From positions 3,552,001 through 3,616,000 of the forward strand of contig NC_135553.1 in assembly GCF_964340395.1 (NCBI RefSeq): a DNA stretch of 64,000 nucleotides, written 5' to 3'. The DNA comes from Glandiceps talaboti (lineage: Eukaryota > Hemichordata > Enteropneusta > Spengelidae). Under the pieces are notes generated by a model. The model made no database searches. It worked only from the letters and a program-made list of their open reading frames with translations, and was not told where the DNA came from. Made by a program: the position numbers and the translations under genes. How positions within the stretch are numbered: the first letter of the stretch is position 1; each line of letters starts with the position of its first letter. Shown here in pieces: positions 28,301 through 40,883 of this stretch.

Positions 28301-29528
28301 AATTACACTGTTATCTGAACAAGTTGAATGACATAGAAGAATTAGTCAGAACTACATGTTAATACAAACATTATGGTATTTGATTCTGCTTCTACATATT
28401 TTTAGCGTTGATTGTATACATTGTATTTTACAGAATAAATATAAAGTGAAATATTTCAAATGACCTCAAAAGTATTGGCATATAAACTTTTATTTCAGAA
28501 AAAAAATTCAATGTTTAATTTGCTATAGAAAATAAATACTATCAAATTGTTATGCATCTACAAGTATAGTTAACCTAGAGACTTACTTTGGTCTTAACAT
28601 CACAAAAAGATATCCAAACTAAACTGTTATTACTGAGGTTAAAATAAAAGTCAATATTTGGATAGATTCTTGAGATAGCAAGTTCCAGACAAGTCTCAGG
28701 GCTATAGTACATTGTACTGTACATCCTAGGTTCCCCAAGTGTAAATGCAACAACATGTCAGTCAAGCTTAGAACTGAATGACATGCATAATAGAGAAAAC
28801 ATGCTGAGAAGCTAAGCTTGGGAACAAAGCAAGGACTTGTGAACAGAGTATTACAATTTTACATGTAATGTTAGATTGATACAATTATAAGTAAATATGT
28901 GAGAATCAAAAATTTGTGAATAAAATTTATGAAACATGTAAGATAGTAGATTAAAGTACTGAGAGATCTTTGAATGTTGATGCACATGAAACAAAGACAG
29001 CTACATAGGGTTTTTTTTGTCATCTCAATATGCATAGAAGGTGTAAGAACAGTAAGTATATAGTGATACAGTCAGAGTTCTAAATATTGTTTTTATTGAT
29101 AAAAAGTGAGAATTTGCCAACACCAAATGAATTCATACACAAAATGCATGATGGGTGATGACAAATCTCATTCCATACTAATCACACACACACACAGTCA
29201 CACCTTGGTAAGTAACATAATTCATAACATGTACATGTATCATTACGTCATGCATGTATGTTCATAAACAGACAATTCAAGAGCAAATGAGACCTTTCAC
29301 ATCTGGATATTATCATAATGCTAGTAATGAATCCTTTCTAATTTGAAAAATGCAAAGCACATCTTCATCATGTTGTGACATTAAATGCAAAGTAGACATT
29401 CCTTCATTTTTTACAAAAAACATATCTGTACAAGATGCATATACACAATTCAAGTATGATCAGTGATTGCTGATGCAACATAATCTTTACAGAAAAGCAA
29501 GAACTGCAATCACAACACACAGACAGAC

Positions 29529-29607
<79 letters not shown>

Positions 29608-29732
29608 AATGACAGACAGGTAAAGAGATAGCCAGCCAGAGGGAAACAGACTAGACAGACACACACACAGATATAGACAGACACACATACATGGACACAC
29701 ATATGCAAACACATACACATATATATACACAC

Positions 29733-29771
<39 letters not shown>

Positions 29772-32700
29772 CCATACACTGTATGACACATACAGATATA
29801 CACACATGCAATCACACACATACATACACACACATATACTTACATACACAGATACACACTTGGTTGCATATTACATATGCTATATAGTAGCAATGTACAG
29901 CATGGTCATGCCAATAATACACTGGGTGTGTGTACATAGAGCACCATGCTTTTCCTAATTCAGACAGCCTCAATAACATACACAAATCCTAACCAGCATT
30001 ACATTACATGCAGTGAAACATCTGCCTTATCGGAAACTACTTATAACATCTTCTATACCTTGGCAATATGCCACTGTATGCTCTACTATATCCAGTCATT
30101 CGGTGCACCAAATACATCATTTTTCTGTATTTTGTATGTTCATACAAATCTACTTACTATGTGGTATCCTTTTCCATTGCATGATGTACATGCTTGCTAT
30201 GATTATGATGAGTAGCAGAATATATTTTATATTATCTTTACTGCTCAGACACAGAAAAATATGAAACATATTTCTATAGCAATCATGATATGTTGTTAAT
30301 TTTCTGGTATTTTAGTGCATGATATTCTGAAAAGAGATTGTCAATTTACTATTTGTGGGTGTACCATACAACAAGTATATCCCATGCATACCAGCTATCA
30401 TACTATGGGCTATTGCATCATGGGAGTCAGTAGAAATAATGTATTCAACTTCAAGTTGCACACTGAATATTCATGAGTTGGTTTACACTGATTGGCACAG
30501 ACACTCAAGACTCATGAATATTCATTGTGCAATTTGAATATATACACATTGTAAATGAAAGTTTTTCTCAGCTGCTTTGTGAGTCTATACACCAATCTAA
30601 AAGTCACCAAAACACAACAATGTTATAAACATAGAAAAACAAGTCAACTTACTGGTCCAGCTTTCTTATGTGATGCCACAGTGAAGTCGGGACAGAAGAG
30701 TAGATCAGCCAATGCATTGAGGAGAGACTGGGCAAGTGGTATGGATTCACCATCACGCTACAGGATAGAAAGCAACCATAGATTAACTTCAAAATCTACA
30801 AAATTTGTATTTTAATTATGTATATACCAAACTCCTTTATAAATATGACATTGTAAATCCCATTTTTTACTACAGTACCTACAACATTTCATTTTGATAG
30901 TTTTCAAAGTTTTCACTGGCCATATTAGTACTAAAAGTTAACTTTCATCATTACAATTTCACATAAAAATAACAAAATGATTTTTTTTCAGGGTTCTGCA
31001 TTCTGTAACAAATTGTTGATATTTAACCAATTTTGATCACTTTTATAGGATAATATGAGAAAAAAAATTAACATCGCTAAACAAAGAATTGTCTAATGCA
31101 GACAGTTTTTTTGGTACATTGAAGCTTTAAGGAAACAAGTTCATGAATGAATTTCATGATGAGACTTTCCTTGAACCAAAATACTGATTTTTTAAAATGA
31201 AAATTTGTAAGAGGAAGAATAAAAAGAAAAGCAATAGAAGAAAAGATTTATTGAGAAAAAAGATGGTATGTTAAAGATAGCCAGATGCAAAATGGAGAAT
31301 TAACAGCCCATTGCAATGTAGAATTGATTTATTGATTCCATATGACTGAGGCAAAGCATATGCTTGTTATTTACCTATTTCTGAAATGACACTGTACATG
31401 TATAAAAACATAGTTCAAATTTCTACTGGCCAGTTTCATAATATTTCCAGATCTTTCAGATCAGATCAGAACATTTCAAATCGTAATGTTTTTACACAAT
31501 TTCTTTTTCATAATCCAAAGGTGGTGGTGGAAAATTTAGCAAACTAACATATTGTCTTTAAAATAAGTTAAGATACTAAAGTTTGAGGCTGACCAGTAAG
31601 TATAATCAGAGCTACACATTTTTGAAAATTATTTCAGACTCCCAACATTTCTGATTTTATATGAAAAATCTTTCATTTCACAGAAAGCAGATTGCAATTA
31701 TTGTATCAATTGTTGTATAGCCTACAAAGACAGGGTCATCATTAACAGGCTTGTAAGGTCACGTGTACTGAATAGTGAGTCAATCTGTTGACAAAGACTG
31801 AACATGAAGTGTGCAGTCAAAAATTTCAAGTACAATTTTTCAAGTTAGTGTTTGGAACAAAAGTTAAATTCGATACTATGATTTACCAACACAGATGAAT
31901 TTTCACATCTTTTTTTTTTTGGGGGGGGGGGGGGGATTTCGTATATTTTTGTTTATCTAGTTAAGTATTTTGTTTTATTTCTACATACTTATCCACAGAA
32001 ATGTGTATTTCAGTTAGATAGTTTACATATACAAGTATGTGTTGCCTTCATCATTTGGTGATTTATTAATTCTAGTGCCAAAATCAATTAGAGCAGAGAA
32101 AACCTTCATGCCAATATGTGTTATGACAAATGCAATGCAATGCTATGTATAAGATGTAGATTAGTTTCACAGCGCTATCACCACTTGTAGAAAGCTGTTT
32201 AGTACTTTTTTATGACATTTGATGAAATCTCTCAAATTGTCAAAATCTGATGTCTTCATTACAAGCATTGATACTGGTTTTTAAAAGAGAAAACAAATCT
32301 CTGAAAACTAAGGTCTTATAATAATATTGTTTTCTCCTTTTGTCATTTTTTGTGATAACTAAACTTAGTAAATCATACATAGAACAAACCCTTCTCATGA
32401 ATATTTATTGTCATTTCAGTATAGCTGGTGGTAATTTGAATATATTTTTAACATACAAAGTGGTTTTTTAGACATATTTCATTTGAGTTTAATAATGAAT
32501 ATCTTTAACAAACAGTACAAACTATTGAGTTTTTATAGTTCCATAAATTATTTTAAATTTTGAGAGATTTCATTGAGCATTTAAAACTGATTCATCAAAC
32601 CCAGTGCAGTAAGTAGCATTCACCCTAGAATGAAAGTGAAACAGATGCATATGTAAGAAAACACAGTGTGAACAGTATTAAATGCAACAGCACCCAAAGC

Positions 32701-34307
32701 TAGTGAGTGAGAAAAGAAAAAAAATGTTAGCTTTCACCCTTTTCTGTTCAATGGAATAATCCACATCAGTATAACAATAGGATTATTCCAATTGATATGA
32801 AAAATAGGGTAGTTTGCTCTGAATGAAAAGAAAAGATAGTGACACCTGTAACCACTCCAGATCCTTCCGAAAATGAGCATGAAAACAAAGAAGTGTTATA
32901 GTCAAATCAAGTTGCATGTAGACACACCATGAAATATGAAAGAAAGTCAGTCAAAGAAGTGTTATACATTCACCATTGAAATCAACAGACAAAATATAAT
33001 CAAATATAATCAAACAAACTTATAAACATCTAACATTTCTCTCTCTAAGGCAAAGTATTATGTGTTTCAAATTACATGCCTTTCAAAAATGGTAAGGTCA
33101 GTAGAATTTTTTTAATGAAATTTTTTGGGATTTTCAAATATGTCTTCTTTTACTTATTTCTGGTTATCACACTATTTTATAGATATTTTTCTTACAGTAC
33201 CATACATAAAGATATTTCCAGTAAGCAATGAAAGACACGACAGTATTTGATATTCAGAAACATACAATTATACATTTCTCTTGACCTGAGTATTATTGTT
33301 AATTCAGTGTCCAAAATTGTCTTGATAGAGTTATACCAGACCTTTGAAAGTAACAGCTGTGTATTATAAACACAAAATTTACAACCTGTTTTGATATCAA
33401 AGATCAAACACTTCTATTTAAGTAGAAATGTTTTTTTTTAAAAATATTTCTAAGATTTATATATTCTTGCAAATATGACCTTTCCTTTCCAATTTAGAAC
33501 TGTAATTATCACATCACTGGAGAGCTGACGGACATTCTATAATGAGTATACATGATAAACAAGTAAATGTAATTATATTTCACTAATCATACTTGATAGC
33601 TTATCAGAAGCAATAAATCAACAAAATTTCGAAAATAATTTATACATTTATAATTTGAATTGCCCTCAAGGTTTGATAGACATAAACTTGCAGTGTCAGA
33701 TAATTTTCTACATTTAAATAGTGATACAAATTACTTTTGCCTGACTTGAATTTATATTAATTATTCATTCATGTGTGCTAAGTTAGTGGTTATTTTTAAT
33801 TAAAATGTTTGCATTCAATATCTAACCTTTTGTGGCAATACCCTAAACTGAAAAATTATGAAATGGAGTCAGTAATAATCAAGTGAATGATATCGAAATG
33901 GAGACAAGAATGGAAATGAAACGGAGGCAAAATTAACCTTACAAGTAATTGTTTTCTAGAGAGTCTACATAATTATTGTTTACAGTAGGATCTTTACTCA
34001 AACATATTTATGAAAGCTTTACATTTAAAGTTATATAAATAAAAAAGTTTACAAAATATTTTATTTGGCCATGTTATCAATAATATTCTCATACTTGGAA
34101 TTTCAAGACTACCTTTTTTCACAAACACCACAGCCATTGATAGTTGTTATGCAGTAAACCAAATACCTACTTTCTCCATGTGGCATTGTGAAAGTCTACT
34201 TACAGCAATACAATGTTCTACATTGCATGGACACATACACACAGACACACAGTGACACACACATACGTGACATACACACATGTGCCCGAGCATGCAGTGA
34301 CATACAG

Positions 34308-34374
<67 letters not shown>

Positions 34375-36111
34375 ATTTTGTAGGAACATTGCAAATATTC
34401 CAAAAAATAGCTCATCACTGCCGTCTAGTAAAAAACAAGCTTAGATTACAATATTGATGTATATCTTTGTCAGTGATTACATGTAAAGGCAATTATTCAC
34501 CCACACAGCAAACCGTTTTCATTCACAACCCACGCTAGTGTCAAAATATGTCCAGTATCATAACTCTTTATTCCTCTTTCTTCCAGGGTATTTGTTTTTT
34601 ATATATACAAAAAACTACACGTTAGGAAAGACAGGATTATTTTTCAGCACAACAAACAATCCCCAAAGTGATGCATTATCATCCAGTCAAGTAAATAGCA
34701 TTTATAGTATCTGTGTTATTTTCATGCTTACTGGTCTTCATACTTACCAGATCATTAGCACCTTCAGCATCAGACTGGCAAAAAAGAAATGAAATAGTGG
34801 GGAAATGATGCTGTTAGTACATGCAGTATTAGTACCATTAATAATCATCATGCTAATGACGTCAGCAGTCATTTAATGTGCTCTCATTCACAGCAACAAT
34901 AAACCTGTGAACCACACAGATATCATTACCAATGTCCTACATTAGACATTATCTCTTTAGCTTTTCATACAGTCATAAAACAAATATGACAAATAATCAC
35001 ATATTTTAGAATATTTCATTTCGAAATTATTCCATTTTACTACACCCACTTAATACAGATTTCAGCAGTTTTTTTGTGGTATATATCATTTTCCGGTTTC
35101 AAACAGGATTTATAAACTTTGTTTCTAAATATAATATTATTTGTTTCCTTTTATTTTATTTGGACGGAAAAGAAATCTAGCTAAAAATGAGAAAATCAAA
35201 TGCACACAGACACAAATTATTCCATACTATACATCTGAAATTGCCTGTTTCTGTCAGGAAGTAATTTATGTATTCAAATGTCAAAAGAGATATAGATCAT
35301 GGCAACAGTTTGAATTACGTTGGGTTTTTATCATCACTAGAGATTTCATTTCCTGCATATTGTAGTTCTCAGACCCTTCATACGTATTTGTTGTGTGTGT
35401 GGTATAGAATACATGTACTATTGGTAGATTGTGGTACATCACATTGTATGTGTGTCAACCACCTTATGTTATTACTAGTGTAAATGCCATACTGCTATTC
35501 AATGATATAATTAGTACACCACAGAAAACACACATTTCATCTTTCTCTTGACCTGTTTTGAAACCTATCATTATTTCATGTGAAAGAAAACAATTGGATT
35601 TCTGAAAGGAAATATTTCTAAAAAGAATATGCCAAGTTTCTAAAACTTATTTCAGGCTCAAAGCAATTCTTTCAGTCATTCTATTCCTCTATCATACAGG
35701 AGACAGAAAGTTTTTGTTTGCTGGGGAAGGGATATATCTTGTCAAAACATACCACAATATTATAGAGTCAGCTGTTAGACTCCAAAATAGTCAATTCTGC
35801 TATCATAAAGGGGACAGAAAAGTTTGTTCTTTATTCTGGGGAAGGGATATGTCAAGCCAAAACAAAACAAAATACAATATTATATTGTTAGAGTTCAATG
35901 TCCAAACTATAGTAATACTTTTGTGAACATTGTTAATGTGTAAAGCTGTATTCATTCCTGTTAGAAATAAAAGGAAGTAGTGATATAGAAGGACATACAT
36001 ACAAACAAACAAACAAACAAAACAAACAAAAAACAAACATACACATGCACAGACACACACACACACACACGCACACACACACACACACACGCACGCACAC
36101 ACACACGCGCG

Positions 36112-36187
<76 letters not shown>

Positions 36188-39100
36188 TAAAGACTAACAT
36201 TAATACACAACAAATGTGCTGCAAATGATAAAGCAAAAGCCGAGTGTTAATAAAACAAAATAAAAATTGCAAATCAAATAAAAATCAAATAAAAATGGCA
36301 CCTGTGATTCCTCGTCACTGTTCATAAACTAGAAACAAGCAAAAATGAAAAAATAATAATCAACACTGTAATAAATTATTAAAATAATAACATGCAATTC
36401 AAAACTTTGCAATGATGGCAGCAAAATATCATATATGTCAGAAAAATAGACACACTACAAAAATCATGTCTTCAACTAAGAAAAAGATACATATTTGTAA
36501 CAAAGCTAAGGAGTTATAGTAGGGTTAGGTTAGGGATAGGAATAGGGTTAGACCCCCTAACATAACCCTCAACAGCACATGGCCACTATGTTTTACACCT
36601 GTCCCATATTTACTGATATAATTTTCTAATATTCTGCAAACCTTACGGCATAATTAGTTGACTATACAAGCTATTATGGTGTTATATTACTTAGTAAATA
36701 CACTACATGCTGTGAAAAATACCAATCCATGATTTCAATTTATATTATAATGTGAACAGTGATGTATACAAAGGTCCACATAGTATGATGTGGAAAAGTA
36801 TGTTTCATATTCTGATGAATAGAACAACAACTTTAAAAGGCTGGCCAGTTCAGAGTATTTTCAAAAGATAATATTAAATTTAAAGAAAGACAATAAAGTT
36901 GAACAGCTATGTCTACTGCATAACGACATGTTTGGATTATAAATAAACAATATAAAAATATCAATATATGAATTATTGATATAATATTCACAGGTTTAAT
37001 TACACTTCATTACAATGTTTACTTTTGATGGTTTATTTCATGAAACACCAATGGTTTTCTGAATAATATTTTATTGTGATGAATTAACTGGCTTGAATTT
37101 CATTATTAATGATATATTGAATAAATTATTTGGGCTTATTCCTATTTCTTTTTAAATTCAATGAATGTAATATTGTACCACCACATAATATCAATAACAT
37201 ATTTGACATTGAATTTTTTCAATTTTTTTGCTGTTGAGTGATAACATTCAACCCACAGCAAACTTTATTTCATCCTCTTTTAATATATTTAAATGTTTTT
37301 TTCTGGAGCAAAAATTTATTGAATCACAGTACAGGTAACGTTTTACACTATTGACAATTCTTCTCTATTGATAATGACCTTGAACATGGAGAAATTGTCC
37401 TTTGTATGACAATACATATATTGACAGTCTGTCATACTAGTAATCTCAGCTTCAAAATTTGATCATAATAATATGCATTATCCATAAATGGGATAAAGAT
37501 TTGTGAGTCTGAATATTATTATATAATAAATTTTAAATTGTATGTTAAAACTGCCTTATTGTAGAATATTTCATTTAGTTTAATGTCACATGATATTAGT
37601 ACTAAAAATTATGATATACGGCAGTAGTCATTCCTACATAAATTCCAAATATAAGCACTAGTCCATATATATATGGAGTAACTATGCATATGGTGTACTT
37701 TATACAATTATCAATATCAGACAACTATTTCTTATGCTATACTTGATCAATACATGAACAATTTTGATGTCCTTTTAATTCAAAATCACATGTATACATT
37801 GTAGATATTTTTTTTTAAAGTTGTTGTAGACAGATCAGCTAGTTATGATTTGCCAGTATCATTCTGTAGATATTGAACTGACAGCACGTCAATACAACCA
37901 TCTAGTTCTACCTCTCTCTACCAGTAGATATGAACTGATAGCCACTCAATACAACCATCTAGTTCTACCTCTCTCTACCAGTAGATATGAACTGATAGCC
38001 ACTCAATACAACCATCTAGTTCTACCTCTCTCAACCAGTAGATATGAACTGATAGCCACTCAATACAACCACCTAGTCCTACCTCTCTCTACCATTTTGT
38101 TTGTACACAAATAACTACAAAGTTGAGCAAAACAGGGTCAATTTTTCAACATTTTTTATCAGTTACTTTAAATAAATCTACACTGACCAGTTTAGTAATA
38201 GTATACAATGTATTTTCCACCTACATTTTATAATCATCAACACACTCCACAAATTAGCTGGAGGGGGGGGGGGGGGGGGGGGGTTGTGTCAGACTAAACT
38301 TCCATAATTTTTCCCAGCTCTTCTATGTTCCTTTACATTTTGATTATTATTAATTCTCATATTTTTACAACTTTTTGAATAGATGCAAGGTGTTCTAGTT
38401 GTCTATGCTATTTATATTTGCTATCTACCTAATGGGGCAGAGATAAAATGGGGTTACACAAAACATGTTACATCCACATACTTAAAACCTATGACAGAAC
38501 AAAACTCTTAACATAATGCTGGCAATCAATATCCTACAATATTTGTGACATTCTAAATAACTAACAAGAACACAAGACAATAGAATAGAACATACCGACT
38601 GTCCTGGTAAACTAGTCCAAAAGAATCCTCTCCAGTCTGGGTCTTCAAAGATGTATGGTAAAATTCTAGTCAATAATCTTACACAATTTAATACAACCTG
38701 TTGATCCTTGGCATTAGCACATCCTGTCTCAGAAGCTGTTACTAACTTCTCAACAGCCTAACAGATAAAACACAGAGACACACACATCAACTTGATTAAG
38801 CTATACCTTGGAATAATTCTACTTGGAGTAATTATTTGTATAATTACACCAAGGTGATATCGAAAAATTTAATAAACTAACTCTCATACAAGTTGCACCA
38901 AACAAAAAATGTTGATGTATTGCAATACAGTATGTAAGTACATGGGAATATAATATATATTCTCATCTCATTCTACTTACTTTATAACACAATGTTGCTA
39001 GATTAGCTGGTGATTCTTCTCTCAGTGCCCGTATTTCTGCTGCTGGTATCAAGGCGAAGACATCTTGTACACTGGTGACAGACTCAGCCCAGAACTGGTC

Positions 39101-40883
39101 CCAAAATGCATCATCTCCAGCTTCCACAGGCTAAAAATGAAAGTATTTCTAGATCAGCAGTTGACACTCTTGTGATGCTAAGAATCCCTTTATCTTCCGA
39201 TCAAGAATTACCAGCAGTTTTGACAAAGAAACGATACTATTAAGTTTCAGTGAGGACAAGGTAGTTATTTCTATCCATTCTCTAATCTTCATCTTTGTCA
39301 CAAAGAATTCAGAAGTTTGAAGTGTGTTTACTTTTTCTTTGTTTTATCTCAGCAGAATGTTTAAAGACAATAGCCTAAACTCTGAAACATTACATCTGGT
39401 CTTCAAATTGCTCTCCTTGTAAATACATGTAAGGTGCAAAAAGATCAATATAATACCATCATTGCAAACCATGGCCTGTTTAATGGCAACGTTCTTAACG
39501 AGCCTCCCACAGGGAGCCCGGAGGGATATTATTTATATTTATACTTCAAAATGTAGTGGTAGAAATAATAACTCTGGTTTGCAAGAATGCATAATAGCCA
39601 ACTAACAGATGGGTACCTCAAAAGAACATTTTAATACTCTGAACTATGAAACATCACAGTACTGAGTCAGTCTATAAACCCATCAAGTTTTGTGAAATAA
39701 GATCAACAGAATACAGGTTACTACCTGAAAGCACACTGCAACAATTTGCTTTAATCTTTTGCATTATACTTACAGGGTGGGGTAAGTTTGGGAGACATAC
39801 ATTCATTATTACAACCTATATATTTGGTTAGTACTCTTTAGCCAAGTGTAAATTATCATGTCAAATGTAATATTTTGACATTCCATGACACTCTTACAAT
39901 TATACATGACTATAATGCTGCAAAATGTCTGGTAATAAAATGTGGAATCATTTAATTTTGTTAAAAAGACAATAAAAACATTGCAAAAATGACATCTATC
40001 TATAAAATCATATAATTTGATTTAAATTGTCAACTAATTGATACTAACATAAAAATGACACGACTGGTCTTAATAAATCATATTGTCTATCTTAATATTC
40101 AATATATTACAAATTCACATATTTACAATATAACCTAACAACTTGTCTATAATTTAGCATCCAAAGAAATAAAACACTTGTACATGTAATATATGTACCC
40201 CCCCCCCCCAAAAAAAAAAATACATTGAATACATGAATTTAAAATTATTTATAAATATATAAATGAACTGGCATGTATTTAAATATTTTGTTGTTGATTT
40301 TATTGTTCTGTGGTTATTTTCAATTTCCTCTCACATTTTCGACATTTGTAAAAACTAATTAGATTAATTGATGAAATATTCCTTCGATCACAGCAGCCAT
40401 TTCATACAATACAATTTTAATAGATTTATTGTAAAGGGCACTTGTGACGTGGACAGCTGGAGCTTATGTGTGGTGTATGAATATAATCCAAACTACTGCC
40501 CACGAACCAAGCTAGTAAATGTAGATATGCGCACGGTGTTAAAAAAGTGTCTGTTTTGTCTTCGCCTATGTTGTTCTCATTCATCTTATCATATCAATTA
40601 ACTAAAACAACAAACACTCAGCAGCGTGTTGTCATTCATATCTTCGTACGCGATAGCCTGTTCCATGTTACGATAGCGAAGACGGCCATGTTTGTTTTTG
40701 TCGTCGACGACCTAATTTCATACGCGCGCTTCTCGGTGAACTTTTCATAGTTTCTATGTCAAAACATCACATTTTAAAGATTAAATATTGTACTTTAGTA
40801 ATAAATTATAACTATACCTGTGTCTTCGTTGTAAGCTGGATAACAGCCTTACGAAAATTGAGTTTCGAGTCCGTACCTCCCAT
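13589..40883 (-). CDS. HID1: HID1 domain-containing protein (complete)
   Basis: HID1 is a peripheral trans-Golgi/Golgi protein needed for dense-core vesicle biogenesis and neuropeptide secretion. Exons in coding order: 40818-40883, 38981-39130, 38596-38757, 36302-36328, 34748-34774, 30653-30757, 27686-27854, 27453-27510, 26953-27175, 26604-26714, 25662-25836, 24925-25076, 24613-24691, 23865-24029, 23409-23630, 22678-22784, 18974-19189, 18299-18390, 17616-17774, then either 14422-14506 or 13589-13652. Every phase joins, for 849 or 842 residues (human 788). The start [20 protein letters not shown] keeps Gly2, the N-myristoylation site. Other landmarks are [71 protein letters not shown] and [20 protein letters not shown]. 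Exons 15-17 encode a Ser/Thr/Pro-rich, probably disordered linker, longer than in human. No break was seen. Confidence 0.95.
14422..14506 (-). CDS. HID1: HID1 alternative terminal exon, proximal copy
   Basis: The acceptor CTTTCACTCACAG|GAATATAG is strong. The exon reads [20 protein letters not shown], then adds KDLKEMQ before TGA at 14422-14424. It completes the same split codon from exon 19 as the distal copy does. Using it gives an 849-residue protein, against 842 with the distal exon. It carries a seven-residue tail that human HID1 lacks. Confidence 0.8.
15229..15242. repeat. G homopolymer in the last HID1 intron
   Basis: About 13 consecutive G on the plus strand, which is the HID1 template strand. 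Similar runs lie at 31921-31936 and 38263-38283. The surrounding intron, 14507-17615, otherwise shows no coding sequence or recognisable element. Confidence 0.9.
17400..17575. repeat. Degenerate tandem repeat, units of about 50-60 bp
   Basis: The words AAACATCTAGACTGCAGCAG, TATTTAA and CCTAGCTACAG recur three to four times with length changes. It lies in the intron just past the exon 19 donor. Confidence 0.65.
18005..18240 (-). repeat. Partial tandem copies of HID1 exon 18 and its donor region
   Basis: Downstream of exon 18 (18299-18390) the sequence repeats with a period of about 115 bases. The copy at about 18178-18232 repeats the second half of exon 18 and still reads [18 protein letters not shown]. 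Five of its six base differences over 56 bases are silent. A further copy, 18005-18120, keeps only the donor side, reading ACAA|GTAAGTGTTATT. A TCATGTGATAGTCACATGAC-like palindrome marks each unit. The first half of the exon and its acceptor are not in the copies, so they are probably not used as exons. Confidence 0.7.
19631..19915. repeat. Minisatellite of five 63-69-bp units, each with a CArG-like box
   Basis: Each unit has ATATGGTATTAATATTTCAA and ATTTGGGTATGTGATTATTC. CCATATATGG, a perfect match to the serum-response-factor consensus CC(A/T)6GG, occurs at 19631, 19694, 19826 and 19895, with CTATATATGG at 19757. It lies in the HID1 intron between exons 16 and 17. Confidence 0.8.
20548..20618. 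repeat. Imperfect hairpin, about 25-bp arms
   Basis: AGATCCAGTTGTTG on the left pairs with CAACAACTGGATCT on the right. CTATGTAA and TTACATAG then pair after a small bulge, leaving a loop of about 20 bases. It could be the core of a short inverted-repeat element; the borders are unclear. Confidence 0.5.
22117..22362. repeat. Compound microsatellite (ATGT)n then (GT)n
   Basis: About 130 bases of ATGT tetramers, then an interrupted part, then about 70 bases of GT. It lies in the HID1 intron just past exon 16. It explains all the long repetitive frames here on both strands. Confidence 0.98.
23044..23220. repeat. Diverged tandem duplication, about 95-bp unit
   Basis: The order CCACTGATATACAGCAATT, TTGTGA, then GTTCCCC...TCCCTT...GTAGTGAC is repeated as CACTGACACAGCAATTTC, TTGTGACC, then GTTCCCC...TCTTCC...GTAGTGAC. 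It lies in the intron between exons 15 and 16. Confidence 0.5.
26247..26603. repeat. 31-bp minisatellite carrying splice-donor copies
   Basis: About 11 units lie immediately next to HID1 exon 10. On the transcribed (minus) strand each unit contains GTGTAAGTTATCAAGTATGT. The true exon 10 donor (CAG|GTAAGTTATCAAGTATG at 26603) is the first member of the same series, so the array is an amplified donor region. Most units keep an intact GTAAGT. Confidence 0.9.
27855..30652 (-). other. HID1 intron with (CA)n tracts
   Basis: This stretch of about 2.8 kb between exons 6 and 7 has no coding sequence I can support. It contains a long (CA)n run at 29530-29605 and interrupted CA/TA-rich repeats at 29650-29850, plus the hairpin at 30454-30537. 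Confidence 0.85.
30454..30537. repeat. Imperfect hairpin, about 24-bp arms
   Basis: AAGTTGCACACTGAATATTC at the left pairs with GAATATTCATTGTGCAATTT at the right, with CATGAG/CTCATG continuing the stem around a loop of about 30 bases. It may be a small inverted-repeat element in the HID1 intron. Confidence 0.55.
30758..34747 (-). other. HID1 intron without recognisable features
   Basis: This intron of about 4 kb lies between the second microexon and exon 6. It is very A+T-rich. It contains a T10-G16 block at 31911-31936 and a (CA)n run at 34306-34372. I see no coding exon or element. Confidence 0.7.
34748..34774 (-). CDS. HID1: HID1 27-nt microexon (second)
   Basis: On the minus strand, TTTCTTTTTTGCCAG|TCTGATG...GATCTG|GTAAGTA encodes SDAEGANDL. 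Both splice sites are strong and the exon is in phase 0 at both ends, so it can be skipped without a frameshift. It corresponds to the acidic, poorly conserved loop just before the PLAxSLL...[11 protein letters not shown] block, where human HID1 also has an acidic stretch. Confidence 0.75.
36053..36184. repeat. (CA)n tract interrupted by (CG)n
   Basis: A CA run is broken at about 36106-36120 by an alternating GCGCGC block and then continues. The whole is alternating purine/pyrimidine, the type of sequence most able to form Z-DNA. An AAAC tetramer run precedes it at about 36000-36025. Confidence 0.95.
36302..36328 (-). CDS. HID1: HID1 27-nt microexon (first)
   Basis: On the minus strand, TTGTTTCTAG|TTTATGAACAG...TCACAG|GTGCCA encodes FMNSDEESQ. 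It is in phase 0 at both ends, the same length as the second microexon, and acidic/serine-rich like it. The donor GTGCCA is weak, so inclusion may be regulated or the call may be wrong; omitting it leaves the reading frame intact. Confidence 0.5.
36329..38595 (-). other. HID1 intron with a 57-bp minisatellite
   Basis: Between exon 3 and the first microexon, the array at 37868-38094 has four copies of a 57-bp unit containing GATAGCCACTCAATACAACC and ATCTAGTTCTACCTCTC. A run of 21 G lies at 38263-38283. The open frame across the array follows from its period being a multiple of three. Confidence 0.85.

Noticed and set aside
29404-29849. Cys/Val-rich ORFs in the HID1 intron
   Set aside because: Translation of (CA)n/(TG)n tracts; no splice or start evidence. 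The same applies at 34147-34457, 35803-36272 and 62978-63223.
37845-38114. 89-codon ORF with repeated [19 protein letters not shown]
   Set aside because: A 57-bp minisatellite with a period divisible by three, located in an HID1 intron on the opposite strand.
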